Source: Betaproteobacteria bacterium
GTDB lineage: Bacteria; Pseudomonadota; Gammaproteobacteria; Burkholderiales; Burkholderiaceae_D
Assembly (NCBI GenBank): GCA_015655165.1
Contig: JAATFN010000261.1
Location: 1 to 7,998 of the forward strand
Length of the DNA stretch: 7,998 bases
Reading direction: 5' to 3'
Below, piece after piece: positions 1 through 5,092 of this stretch (position 1 is its first letter; every line of letters begins with the position of its first letter). The position numbers and the translations under genes are program-made. The notes beneath the pieces were generated by a model. That model worked only from the letters and a program-made list of their open reading frames with translations, had not been told where the DNA came from and did no database searches.

Positions 1-151
1 ACAAGGCGCCGTGTGCAAAGTTGATGACATTGAGCAAACCAAAAATCACCGCCAGTCCCAAGGACATCATTGCGTACAACGAGCCATTGACCAATCCCAA
101 CAATAATTGCCCTAACATTCCCGGTAAGGACACTCCAAAAATTTCAGTCAT
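1..151 (-). CDS. livH: Liv-type ABC transporter permease, LivH-like, N-terminal fragment
   Basis: This is the inner-membrane channel subunit of a branched-chain-amino-acid-type ABC importer. Only the first 50 codons are in the window, and the gene runs off the left edge. The visible protein begins MTEIFGVSLPG and continues into a hydrophobic first membrane segment. It ends with the stretch NVINFAHG (about residues 41-48), which is highly characteristic of LivH permeases. The ATG at 151-149 is preceded by a strong GGAGGA ribosome site at 160-155 that overlaps the livF stop codon, so translation is probably coupled to livF. The family is certain. The substrate is not, because Liv-type importers also carry aromatic, alicyclic and other carboxylic acids, and the neighbouring CoA-ester genes favour an acid over an amino acid. 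A LivM-type permease and a periplasmic binding protein are expected beyond the edge. Confidence 0.9.
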   Translation of the reverse strand, partial: MTEIFGVSLPGMLGQLLLGLVNGSLYAMMSLGLAVIFGLLNVINFAHGAL

Positions 152-154
152 ATG

Positions 155-160
155 TCCTCC
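155..160 (-). promoter_or_regulatory. Ribosome binding site of the livH-like gene
   Basis: GGAGGA on the minus strand lies 3 bases upstream of the livH ATG at 151 and overlaps the last base of the livF stop codon. The overlap suggests termination-reinitiation coupling between the two genes. Confidence 0.7.
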
Positions 161-882
161 TAAACCCCCAGTAATTCATTTAAGACAGGCATCTTGCTCT
201 GCAATTCGGACGCTGCAAAATTCTCGACAATCTGTCCATGCTCCATGACAAAGAAGCGATCTGCCAGCGGTGCGGCAAAATGAAAGTTCTGCTCGACCAT
301 GACAATGGTGTAGCCCCGTGTTTTGAGTGTTGTAATCATTTTTCCCAAAGCCTGCACAATGACAGGTGCCAGACCTTCTGATATTTCATCAAGCAACAAT
401 AATCGCGCACCGGTACGTAAAATACGGGCCACAGCCAACATTTGCTGTTCACCGCCAGACAAGCGTGTTCCCTGACTATGTCTTCTTTCCAACAGATTAG
501 GAAACATCGCGTAAATTTCTTCTATTGACATACCCCGGTCCATCTTGGAAACAAACGGTGGAAGCAACAGATTCTCTTCTGTAGATAAAGAAGAAAAAAT
601 GCCGCGCTCTTCCGGGCAATAACCAACACCATAATGGGCAATTTTGTAAGTGGGCAGATGGATTGTTTCGGCACCATTAATTTTAATCGAACCTTTGCGT
701 GTACCGGTTAACCCCATGATGGCTCTTAAGGTCGTTGTACGGCCAGCGCCGTTACGGCCAAGTAACGTCACCACTTCACCTTCACAAACACGCAAGTTCA
801 CGTTGTGTAGTACATGCGACTCGCCATACCAGGCCTGTAAATCGGCAATGTCCAACACAATTTTTTGTATATCCCGCGCCAT
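160..882 (-). CDS. livF: Liv-type ABC transporter ATP-binding protein LivF
   Basis: This is one of the two cytoplasmic ATPases that power the Liv-type importer; it pairs with LivG. The product is 240 residues, the usual LivF length. Visible motifs are a Walker A loop GRNGAGRTT (42-50), signature LSGGEQQ (141-147) and Walker B LLLLDEIS (161-168). The switch region reads VEQN, with Gln198 where most ABC proteins have His, which is normal for LivF. The odd point is Arg48 (codon CGT) in place of the Walker A lysine. An in-frame ATG exists at 903, but the ATG at 882 is preferred because AAGGAGGG sits 6 bases before it, one base separates it from the livG stop, and the protein then starts where LivF proteins normally do. 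It lies between livG and livH in one transcription unit that probably starts at the sigma-54 promoter at 1781-1795. Family certain, substrate unknown. Confidence 0.94.
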   Translation of the reverse strand: MARDIQKIVLDIADLQAWYGESHVLHNVNLRVCEGEVVTLLGRNGAGRTTTLRAIMGLTGTRKGSIKINGAETIHLPTYKIAHYGVGYCPEERGIFSSLSTEENLLLPPFVSKMDRGMSIEEIYAMFPNLLERRHSQGTRLSGGEQQMLAVARILRTGARLLLLDEISEGLAPVIVQALGKMITTLKTRGYTIVMVEQNFHFAAPLADRFFVMEHGQIVENFAASELQSKMPVLNELLGV

Positions 883-883
883 A

Positions 884-1654
884 TCAATGCCCTCCTTCCA
901 CACCTTGAGGGCTTGTTCCCATATATGCTTCCATCACACGGGGATCGCTAGACACATCAGCATATGTGCCCTCGGCAAGTATGGCACCACGCTGCAACAC
1001 ACTAATACGGTCACAAATACCCGCAACCACATGCATGTTGTGCTCGACCATTAAAACAGTACGTCCGACAGAAACTTTTTTGATCAAAGCTGTGACACGA
1101 TCGACATCCTCATGCCCCATCCCCTGTGTTGGCTCATCCAACAACATTAATTCAGGCTGCATTGCAAGAGTTGTTGCTATTTCAAGCGCACGCTTACGCC
1201 CATATGGGAGATCGACAGTAACAATATCTGCAAAGTCTGCAAGATCGACTTCTTCCAGTAACTCCATAGCACGTGCATTCAATTGATTCAGGCTCTCGCT
1301 GCTTTTCCAGAAGCTAAACGATGTGCCGAGTGGCCTTTGTAGACCAATACGCACGTTTTCAATTACGGTCATATGTGGAAATACAGAAGAAATCTGGAAT
1401 GAGCGGATGATTCCCTGCCTGGCAATTTTTGCAGCCGGTATCATGGTAATATCCCTGCCATTAAATAAAATATTTCCGGATGTCGGCGCGAGAAATTTCG
1501 TTAACAGATTAAAGCATGTTGTCTTACCGGCTCCGTTAGGTCCAATCAATGCATGAATATGTCCTCTCTCGACACGCAAATCTACTGCATTGACCGCAGT
1601 AAATCCTTTGAAAATTTTTGTGAGAGATTTAGCCTCCAAAATGATGTCTGCCAT
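884..1654 (-). CDS. livG: Liv-type ABC transporter ATP-binding protein LivG
   Basis: This is the second cytoplasmic ATPase of the Liv-type importer and the partner of LivF. It has 256 residues, typical for LivG. Walker A is the canonical GPNGAGKTT (38-46), with the Q-loop glutamine in RSFQIS near residue 87. The signature segment is the LivG-style LPYGRKRALEIA (149-160), Walker B is LMLLDEPTQGM (169-179) and the switch histidine is His205 in VEHNM. A GTG at 1657 is also in frame, but the ATG at 1654 sits 6 bases after AGAGGA (1666-1661) and is preferred. The stop TGA at 886-884 is one base from the livF start. It is the first gene of the transporter unit, about 115 bases downstream of the predicted sigma-54 start point. 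Placing it beside an acyl-CoA operon and an activator suggests uptake of a catabolised carboxylate (inference). Confidence 0.95.
   Translation of the reverse strand: MADIILEAKSLTKIFKGFTAVNAVDLRVERGHIHALIGPNGAGKTTCFNLLTKFLAPTSGNILFNGRDITMIPAAKIARQGIIRSFQISSVFPHMTVIENVRIGLQRPLGTSFSFWKSSESLNQLNARAMELLEEVDLADFADIVTVDLPYGRKRALEIATTLAMQPELMLLDEPTQGMGHEDVDRVTALIKKVSVGRTVLMVEHNMHVVAGICDRISVLQRGAILAEGTYADVSSDPRVMEAYMGTSPQGVEGGH
889..897 (-). promoter_or_regulatory. Ribosome binding site that fixes the livF start at 882
   Basis: AAGGAGGGC on the minus strand lies inside the last codons of livG, just upstream of the ATG at 882. It lies downstream of the alternative ATG at 903 and so cannot serve it. 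This argues for the shorter, 240-residue LivF. Confidence 0.75.
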
Positions 1655-1660
1655 CACATT

Positions 1661-1666
1661 TCCTCT
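1661..1666 (-). promoter_or_regulatory. Ribosome binding site of livG
   Basis: AGAGGA on the minus strand is 6 bases before the ATG at 1654 and only 3 before the GTG at 1657, which favours the ATG as start. Confidence 0.65.
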
Positions 1667-1780
1667 AGTTATTTATTTCACCCTGCTGCCTTTGGCAAAT
1701 CACCGCATTCTTTGTACGGCTTTCAATGATGGGTTGGTACATATCTACAACAACATCGCGCTGCCTCAAGTAAACATTAA

Positions 1781-1795
1781 GCAACAACCGTGCCT
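1781..1795 (-). promoter_or_regulatory. Sigma-54 (-24/-12) promoter of the liv transporter genes
   Basis: The minus strand reads AGGCACGGTTGTTGC against the sigma-54 consensus TGGCAC-N5-TTGC. Only the first T is changed, while the essential GG (-24) and GC (-12) have the correct spacing. Transcription would start near 1770, giving a leader of about 115 bases before livG. The only gene-free stretch upstream of livG holds it, together with an IHF consensus and a candidate activator site in the expected upstream order. The adjacent gene encodes a sigma-54 activator, which makes a chance match less likely. Not tested experimentally. Confidence 0.75.
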
Positions 1796-1813
1796 TGCAC
1801 TAGATTTCTTTAA

Positions 1814-1826
1814 AATCAATATGTTA
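1814..1826 (+). promoter_or_regulatory. IHF binding site, perfect consensus match
   Basis: AATCAATATGTTA matches the IHF consensus WATCAANNNNTTR at every defined position. It lies between the sigma-54 promoter at 1781-1795 and the candidate activator site at 1838-1858. That is the usual place for an IHF bend, which brings an enhancer-bound activator onto sigma-54 RNA polymerase. The consensus is short and AT-rich, so location is as important as the match. Confidence 0.55.
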
Positions 1827-1837
1827 AGCAGAAAAAG

Positions 1838-1858
1838 ACTGTACGCCACCATGACATA
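1838..1858. promoter_or_regulatory. Candidate activator (enhancer) site upstream of liv promoter
   Basis: ACTGT, 11 bases, then ACATA. The left arm, spacing and first three bases of the right arm match the two stronger sites at 3652-3672 and 3702-3722. Its centre is about 78 bases upstream of the predicted liv start point, rather close for an enhancer site, and the right arm is degenerate. I see only one such site here, so it is a weaker call. Confidence 0.35.
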
Positions 1859-1868
1859 ATGACTATGC
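1854..1868 (+). repeat. 15-base direct repeat, copy 1
   Basis: ACATAATGACTATGC occurs here in the liv control region and again exactly at 3824-3838, where it spans the start codon of the CoA-transferase gene. This copy is non-coding and overlaps the right arm of the candidate activator site at 1838-1858. Its meaning is unknown. It could be a relic of a duplicated promoter/leader segment or chance. Confidence 0.5.
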
Positions 1869-1927
1869 CGAATACACTTTTTGACAAATAATCCATCAAT
1901 CGTTCATGAAGTGACTACAACACGAAC

Positions 1928-1940
1928 AGCCATAGTGGCT
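1928..1940 (-). terminator. Weak hairpin after the activator gene, possible terminator
   Basis: AGCCA-TAG-TGGCT forms a 5-bp stem with a 3-base loop, about 10 bases after the stop codon of the activator gene on the minus strand. There is no run of U afterwards, so it is a poor intrinsic terminator and some read-through into the liv genes is possible. Confidence 0.25.
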
Positions 1941-1950
1941 TGTAAAGTCA

Positions 1951-3618
1951 TCAAGACAGATCGATATCAGCCGGCAATATCTGCAGCTTTTTATATAAGT
2001 AGGCACGTGAGATACCAAGCTCTTCGGCAACCTTTTTCTTGTTGCCTTGATGTTTAGCCATGGCAGCTTGAATCATTGTGCCTTCGACTTCATCAATCGC
2101 CTCTTGGATCGTCACTTTGGAGGGAATAATTGGAGAGTGTGTAGTTTGCACGACCGTTTCGTGTCGATCATGACTGGCCATGGGCAGTGGACGGAAATCT
2201 TTAATCGTGATTTGCCCTGCTTCGCAAAATATCGCTGCACGCTCTACTTCATGCAACAACTGACGGACGTTACCTGGCCAAGGCAATTCCTTCAAATAAT
2301 CATAGACTCTTGCATCGACGTGGCTAATCGTAATACGCTGGCGCTGCGAGAAGCTACTTAAAAAACTTTCGACTAGGTCGGGTATGTCTTCGAGACGTTC
2401 GCGCAAGCTAGGCATGCGAATCGTGACCCCGCTGATACGATAATACAAATCAAGACGGAACTCGCCCTTTTGAATCATCGTCTGAAAATCCCTGTTACTA
2501 GCACAAATCAGACGAAAATCGGAATGACGTTCACGGTTACCACCAACACGCTCGAACATACCGTCTTGTAATACACGCAATAATTTCACCTGAATCTCGG
2601 CTGGCATATCGCCGATTTCATCAAAGAATAATGAACTATTGTCCGCTTGCTCGAATTTACCTTTACGTCCTTTTTTTTCAGCACCGGTAAATGCGCCTGC
2701 CTCATAACCAAACAACTCGCTTTCAACAAGACCGCTAGGCAATGCTGCAGCATTGACAAAGACCATTTGATTATCACTACGAGAACTTAATACATGAATC
2801 GCATGTGCAGCCAGCTCTTTACCGGTGCCACTTTCTCCGACAATTAATACCGGCACATTCAACGGTGCGACCTTGATGATATCCGCTTTTAATTGTCGAA
2901 TAGCGTCACTGCGACCAACCATCTGGTCCAGATCATAAGAGCGACGCCGAAGACTTGATAACTCCCTGCGATAGAATTCAACTTCAGAACGTAACTTGTT
3001 GACTTCCTGGCTCAAATCTCTGACAGTTTCCGGACCCTTGAACATCACGCGCCCGATAGCACCATAGGTTTTACCGTTTTCAATAATCGGCAATCGTGCA
3101 ACAACCCGCGTAATACCAGCCATTTCCTGCAACTTGCCGATTTCAGTTTTACCTGTAGCAACCACTTCATGCAGCCGGGTATTTTCAATGACTTCCGTAA
3201 CATGCTTACCAATACCTTCTCCAGGCTTGATACCGAAGAACTGTGCATGTACGGGCGGCACAAATTTCAATCTTGCCTGATCATCGACAACAATCATCGA
3301 CTCATAAGGACTGTTCACAAAATGATTGAAAATAATATGTGCGAAATCGACACTGGCAACAAAATCAAACAAGGTCGGCTGATTGGCAACAGATTGAATA
3401 AAAAAGGCCACGGTGTCCCCCATTACACGCCAGGTAGCCAACAGGCGTAAAGCCCCTTTCAGCGCTTCCATACCGGTTGTCTGCTGGCATTTCTTCGGCA
3501 AGTCGCTTAACAACTGCTTTTGAATAATGGGATCACTTGCCAGACCAGTTGCGCACAAGATTTTGCCTTGCATGTCACTGATCAATACACCACTTGCTGT
3601 TATCTCCGGCTGTCTCAT
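1951..3618 (-). CDS. PAS-containing sigma-54-dependent transcriptional activator
   Basis: This is an enhancer-binding protein that remodels sigma-54 RNA polymerase at -24/-12 promoters by ATP hydrolysis. It has 555 residues. Residues 1-90 are an N-terminal region I do not recognise, and about 93-197 form a PAS domain. A coiled-coil linker follows at about 200-228, then the AAA+ domain at about 234-460. A Fis-type helix-turn-helix closes the C-terminus at about 505-547. Visible motifs are Walker A GESGTGKE (261-268), the sigma-54 contact loop GAFTGA (308-313), Walker B LFFDEIGD (330-337) and PWPGNVRQL (446-454). It has no receiver domain, so it probably senses a small ligand, perhaps the acid or its CoA ester, not a phosphorelay. 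The ATG at 3618 follows GAGGAAG (3629-3623). It lies between two sigma-54 promoters, one facing each flanking operon, and is their likely regulator (inference). Confidence 0.95.
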   Translation of the reverse strand: MRQPEITASGVLISDMQGKILCATGLASDPIIQKQLLSDLPKKCQQTTGMEALKGALRLLATWRVMGDTVAFFIQSVANQPTLFDFVASVDFAHIIFNHFVNSPYESMIVVDDQARLKFVPPVHAQFFGIKPGEGIGKHVTEVIENTRLHEVVATGKTEIGKLQEMAGITRVVARLPIIENGKTYGAIGRVMFKGPETVRDLSQEVNKLRSEVEFYRRELSSLRRRSYDLDQMVGRSDAIRQLKADIIKVAPLNVPVLIVGESGTGKELAAHAIHVLSSRSDNQMVFVNAAALPSGLVESELFGYEAGAFTGAEKKGRKGKFEQADNSSLFFDEIGDMPAEIQVKLLRVLQDGMFERVGGNRERHSDFRLICASNRDFQTMIQKGEFRLDLYYRISGVTIRMPSLRERLEDIPDLVESFLSSFSQRQRITISHVDARVYDYLKELPWPGNVRQLLHEVERAAIFCEAGQITIKDFRPLPMASHDRHETVVQTTHSPIIPSKVTIQEAIDEVEGTMIQAAMAKHQGNKKKVAEELGISRAYLYKKLQILPADIDLS

Positions 3619-3651
3619 TTGTCTTCCTCGAATACAGATTTATTTTTTATA

Positions 3652-3672
3652 ACTGTCTTTATAGCAGACACT
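3652..3672. promoter_or_regulatory. Candidate activator binding site 1 (distal)
   Basis: ACTGT-N11-ACACT, an imperfect inverted repeat with the same architecture as the site at 3702-3722. The left arms start exactly 50 bases apart. A second symmetry, TGTCT-N7-AGACA (3654-3670), lies within it. Its centre is about 142 bases upstream of the predicted start point of the rightward operon, within the normal range for enhancers. It also covers the predicted start point of the activator's own promoter (near 3667). The binding protein is inferred, not shown. Confidence 0.5.
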
Positions 3673-3673
3673 T

Positions 3674-3702
3674 TTTATAAATTCTAACGCGTACTTGTTC
3701 AA
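3674..3702 (-). promoter_or_regulatory. Sigma-70-type promoter of the activator gene
   Basis: On the minus strand, TTGAAC (-35, 3702-3697) is followed after exactly 17 bases by TATAAA (-10, 3679-3674). These are good matches to TTGACA and TATAAT. Transcription would start near 3667, about 50 bases before the activator ATG. The promoter is sandwiched between and touches the two candidate activator sites, so binding there should hinder it and give negative autoregulation. Confidence 0.6.
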
Positions 3703-3722
3703 CTGTATACGTAAAAAACAGT
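3702..3722. promoter_or_regulatory. Candidate activator binding site 2 (proximal)
   Basis: ACTGT-N11-ACAGT has perfectly inverted 5-base arms. Together with the site at 3652-3672 it forms a pair in the same orientation, 50 bases apart. Its centre is about 92 bases upstream of the predicted start point of the CoA-transferase operon. Its edge overlaps the -35 element of the activator's own promoter. Likely target of the Fis-type HTH of the neighbouring activator (inference). Confidence 0.55.
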
Positions 3723-3744
3723 CTTAAAGCCAGCTATGCATGGA

Positions 3745-3757
3745 GATCAACAAATTC
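3745..3757 (+). promoter_or_regulatory. IHF-like site between enhancer pair and promoter
   Basis: GATCAACAAATTC has the core ATCAA-N4-TT of the IHF consensus but differs at both end positions. It lies between activator site 2 and the sigma-54 promoter at 3779-3793, the usual position for an IHF bend. Confidence 0.35.
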
Positions 3758-3778
3758 TTCTTTGTCATATCACCCGCA

Positions 3779-3793
3779 TGGCACGAACGTTGC
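3779..3793 (+). promoter_or_regulatory. Sigma-54 (-24/-12) promoter of the acyl-CoA operon
   Basis: TGGCACGAACGTTGC is a perfect match to the sigma-54 consensus TGGCAC-N5-TTGC, with GG at 3780-3781 and GC at 3792-3793. Transcription would start near 3804, leaving a short leader of about 25 bases before the CoA-transferase ATG. An IHF-like site and two paired activator sites lie upstream in the standard order. The sigma-54 activator is encoded divergently next door. Confidence 0.88.
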
Positions 3794-3803
3794 TTTTATA
3801 GGG

Positions 3804-3819
3804 ATAAAACCATAAAACC
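3804..3819 (+). repeat. Tandem 8-base repeat in the operon leader
   Basis: ATAAAACC occurs twice in direct succession, from the predicted transcription start to just before the CoA-transferase start codon. The leader is A-rich and has no Shine-Dalgarno sequence. Possibly it only keeps the leader unstructured. Confidence 0.4.
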
Positions 3820-3823
3820 ATAC

Positions 3824-3838
3824 ACATAATGACTATGC
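3824..3838 (+). repeat. 15-base direct repeat, copy 2
   Basis: ACATAATGACTATGC is identical to 1854-1868. This copy contains the CoA-transferase start codon (3829) and the next in-frame ATG (3835). Confidence 0.5.
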
Positions 3839-5064
3839 AATCTGTAACTGATTTACCGACTCCCGATCTGAAAGAAGCACTTGATCTTTTAGAAGGCATC
3901 AAAGTATTGGATCTGACAACGTCGATTGCCGGGCCTTATGCGACGTTGTTGCTTGCGGATCTAGGTGCGACAGTTGCAAAGATCGAACGTCCATTAACAG
4001 GAGACGACTCACGTGCATGGGGGCCCCCCTTCCTTGATCACGAGTCTCTCTGGTTTTTGAGCGTCAATCGCAATAAACACAGTGTCACTCTTGACTATTC
4101 AAAACCTGAAGGATTGACTGCACTGCATGCCTTGGTGAAAGAAACCGATGTGCTTATTGTCAATCAAGTCGCACGCAGCCAAGAAAAACTGGGTATCGAT
4201 TACAATACACTAGCGACAATCAATCCAGGCATTATCCATGTCTCCATTACAGGTTTCGGACTGGATGGCGATAAAAGCAATCAGCCATGTTACGATCTGA
4301 TTGCAGAAGGCTATAGCGGCATCATGGATCTGACCGGTGAATTCGACAATGATCCACAAAAAGTCGGCACACCTGCCGCAGATTTATTATCCGGTTCCGA
4401 TGCGGCATTGGCAACAATGGCGGCATTAATTTCACGTCACCGTACAGGAAAAGGCCAGCAAATCGATATCTCGATGGTAGAAAGCATGACCCGCTTCATG
4501 ACGCCACGTATCATTCCGTATCTTGGATCCGGTCAGCTCCCGCGCAGATCTGGCGGAAAAGACAGTGTCATTGCCATCTATCAGACATTTAATACTGCCG
4601 ATAATCCAATGACACTGGGATTAGGCAATGATGCCATCTGGCAGCGGTTCTGCCATGCGGTTGGCAAGCCCGAACTTGCAACAAACCCTACCTATAAAAA
4701 TAATATCGAACGCCGCAAAATGCGGGAAGAACTGGTCGTGCAGATTCAACAAATTTTATTAACACGGCCAAGGCAGTACTGGCTTGGCATCTTTTCGGAA
4801 GAACGCATTCCGGCAGGACCCATTAACCGTATTGATGAAGTGGTGAAAGATCCCACACTCATACAAAGACAATTTTTTTATACGATCGAACGTGATGGCC
4901 ATAGCATCCCGCAAGTTGGCCTGGGTATCAAGTTTAACGGAAATAATCAAAGTTTCCGCAAAACACCACCGCGTCTTGGTGAAGACAATCATCATATTTT
5001 TTCATCTTGGCTACATTGGGATGACGAGCAAATACAATCACTACAATTAGCCGGATTACTATAA
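3829..5064 (+). CDS. CaiB/BaiF family (class III) CoA-transferase
   Basis: Family III CoA-transferases move CoA between carboxylic acids in the cytoplasm through an aspartyl-CoA intermediate. The 411-residue product has the usual length. It shows the N-terminal LEGIKVLDLT (21-30) and AGPYATLLLADLGATVAKIE (34-53) that bind CoA, then NRNKHSVTLD (80-89) and KPEG. The segment YDLIAEG follows, whose Asp156 should be the catalytic aspartate. HRTGKGQQIDISM (204-216) and the C-terminal PRLGEDN (381-387) are also typical. About 20 residues precede the usual family start; an in-frame ATG at 3835 is an alternative. No Shine-Dalgarno sequence is visible, unlike the next gene. It is the first gene after the perfect sigma-54 promoter and has a ligase two genes downstream, so it may recycle CoA from a pathway intermediate to fresh substrate. 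Family sure, substrate unknown. Confidence 0.93.
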   Translation: MTMQSVTDLPTPDLKEALDLLEGIKVLDLTTSIAGPYATLLLADLGATVAKIERPLTGDDSRAWGPPFLDHESLWFLSVNRNKHSVTLDYSKPEGLTALHALVKETDVLIVNQVARSQEKLGIDYNTLATINPGIIHVSITGFGLDGDKSNQPCYDLIAEGYSGIMDLTGEFDNDPQKVGTPAADLLSGSDAALATMAALISRHRTGKGQQIDISMVESMTRFMTPRIIPYLGSGQLPRRSGGKDSVIAIYQTFNTADNPMTLGLGNDAIWQRFCHAVGKPELATNPTYKNNIERRKMREELVVQIQQILLTRPRQYWLGIFSEERIPAGPINRIDEVVKDPTLIQRQFFYTIERDGHSIPQVGLGIKFNGNNQSFRKTPPRLGEDNHHIFSSWLHWDDEQIQSLQLAGLL

Positions 5065-5078
5065 CGATACAATTCATG

Positions 5079-5084
5079 AAGGAG
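5079..5084 (+). promoter_or_regulatory. Ribosome binding site of the BadI/MenB-like gene
   Basis: AAGGAG lies 8 bases before the ATG at 5093. An out-of-frame ATG at 5088 is too close to it, so 5093 is the start. It is the clearest Shine-Dalgarno sequence of the rightward operon. Confidence 0.75.
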
Positions 5085-5092
5085 ACAATGTC

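Noticed and set aside
160..903. Longer LivF start at ATG 903
   Set aside because: It would overlap livG by 20 bases and lacks its own ribosome site, whereas AAGGAGGG is well placed for the ATG at 882.
650..1054. Open frame of 134 codons on the plus strand across livF and livG
   Set aside because: It is antisense to two clear ABC ATPase genes, has no ribosome site and shows no recognisable protein.
1665..1742. Possible 25-codon leader ORF on the minus strand (starts MYQPII) whose stop TAG falls in the livG ribosome site
   Set aside because: It has no Shine-Dalgarno sequence, no repeated regulatory codons and no recognisable peptide, so it is most likely chance. Its position in the liv leader is the only attraction.
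4019..4029. G5C6 run in the CoA-transferase gene as a possible slippage or phase-variation site
   Set aside because: The frame is intact on both sides and the run encodes the conserved WGPP segment, so it reflects coding constraint.
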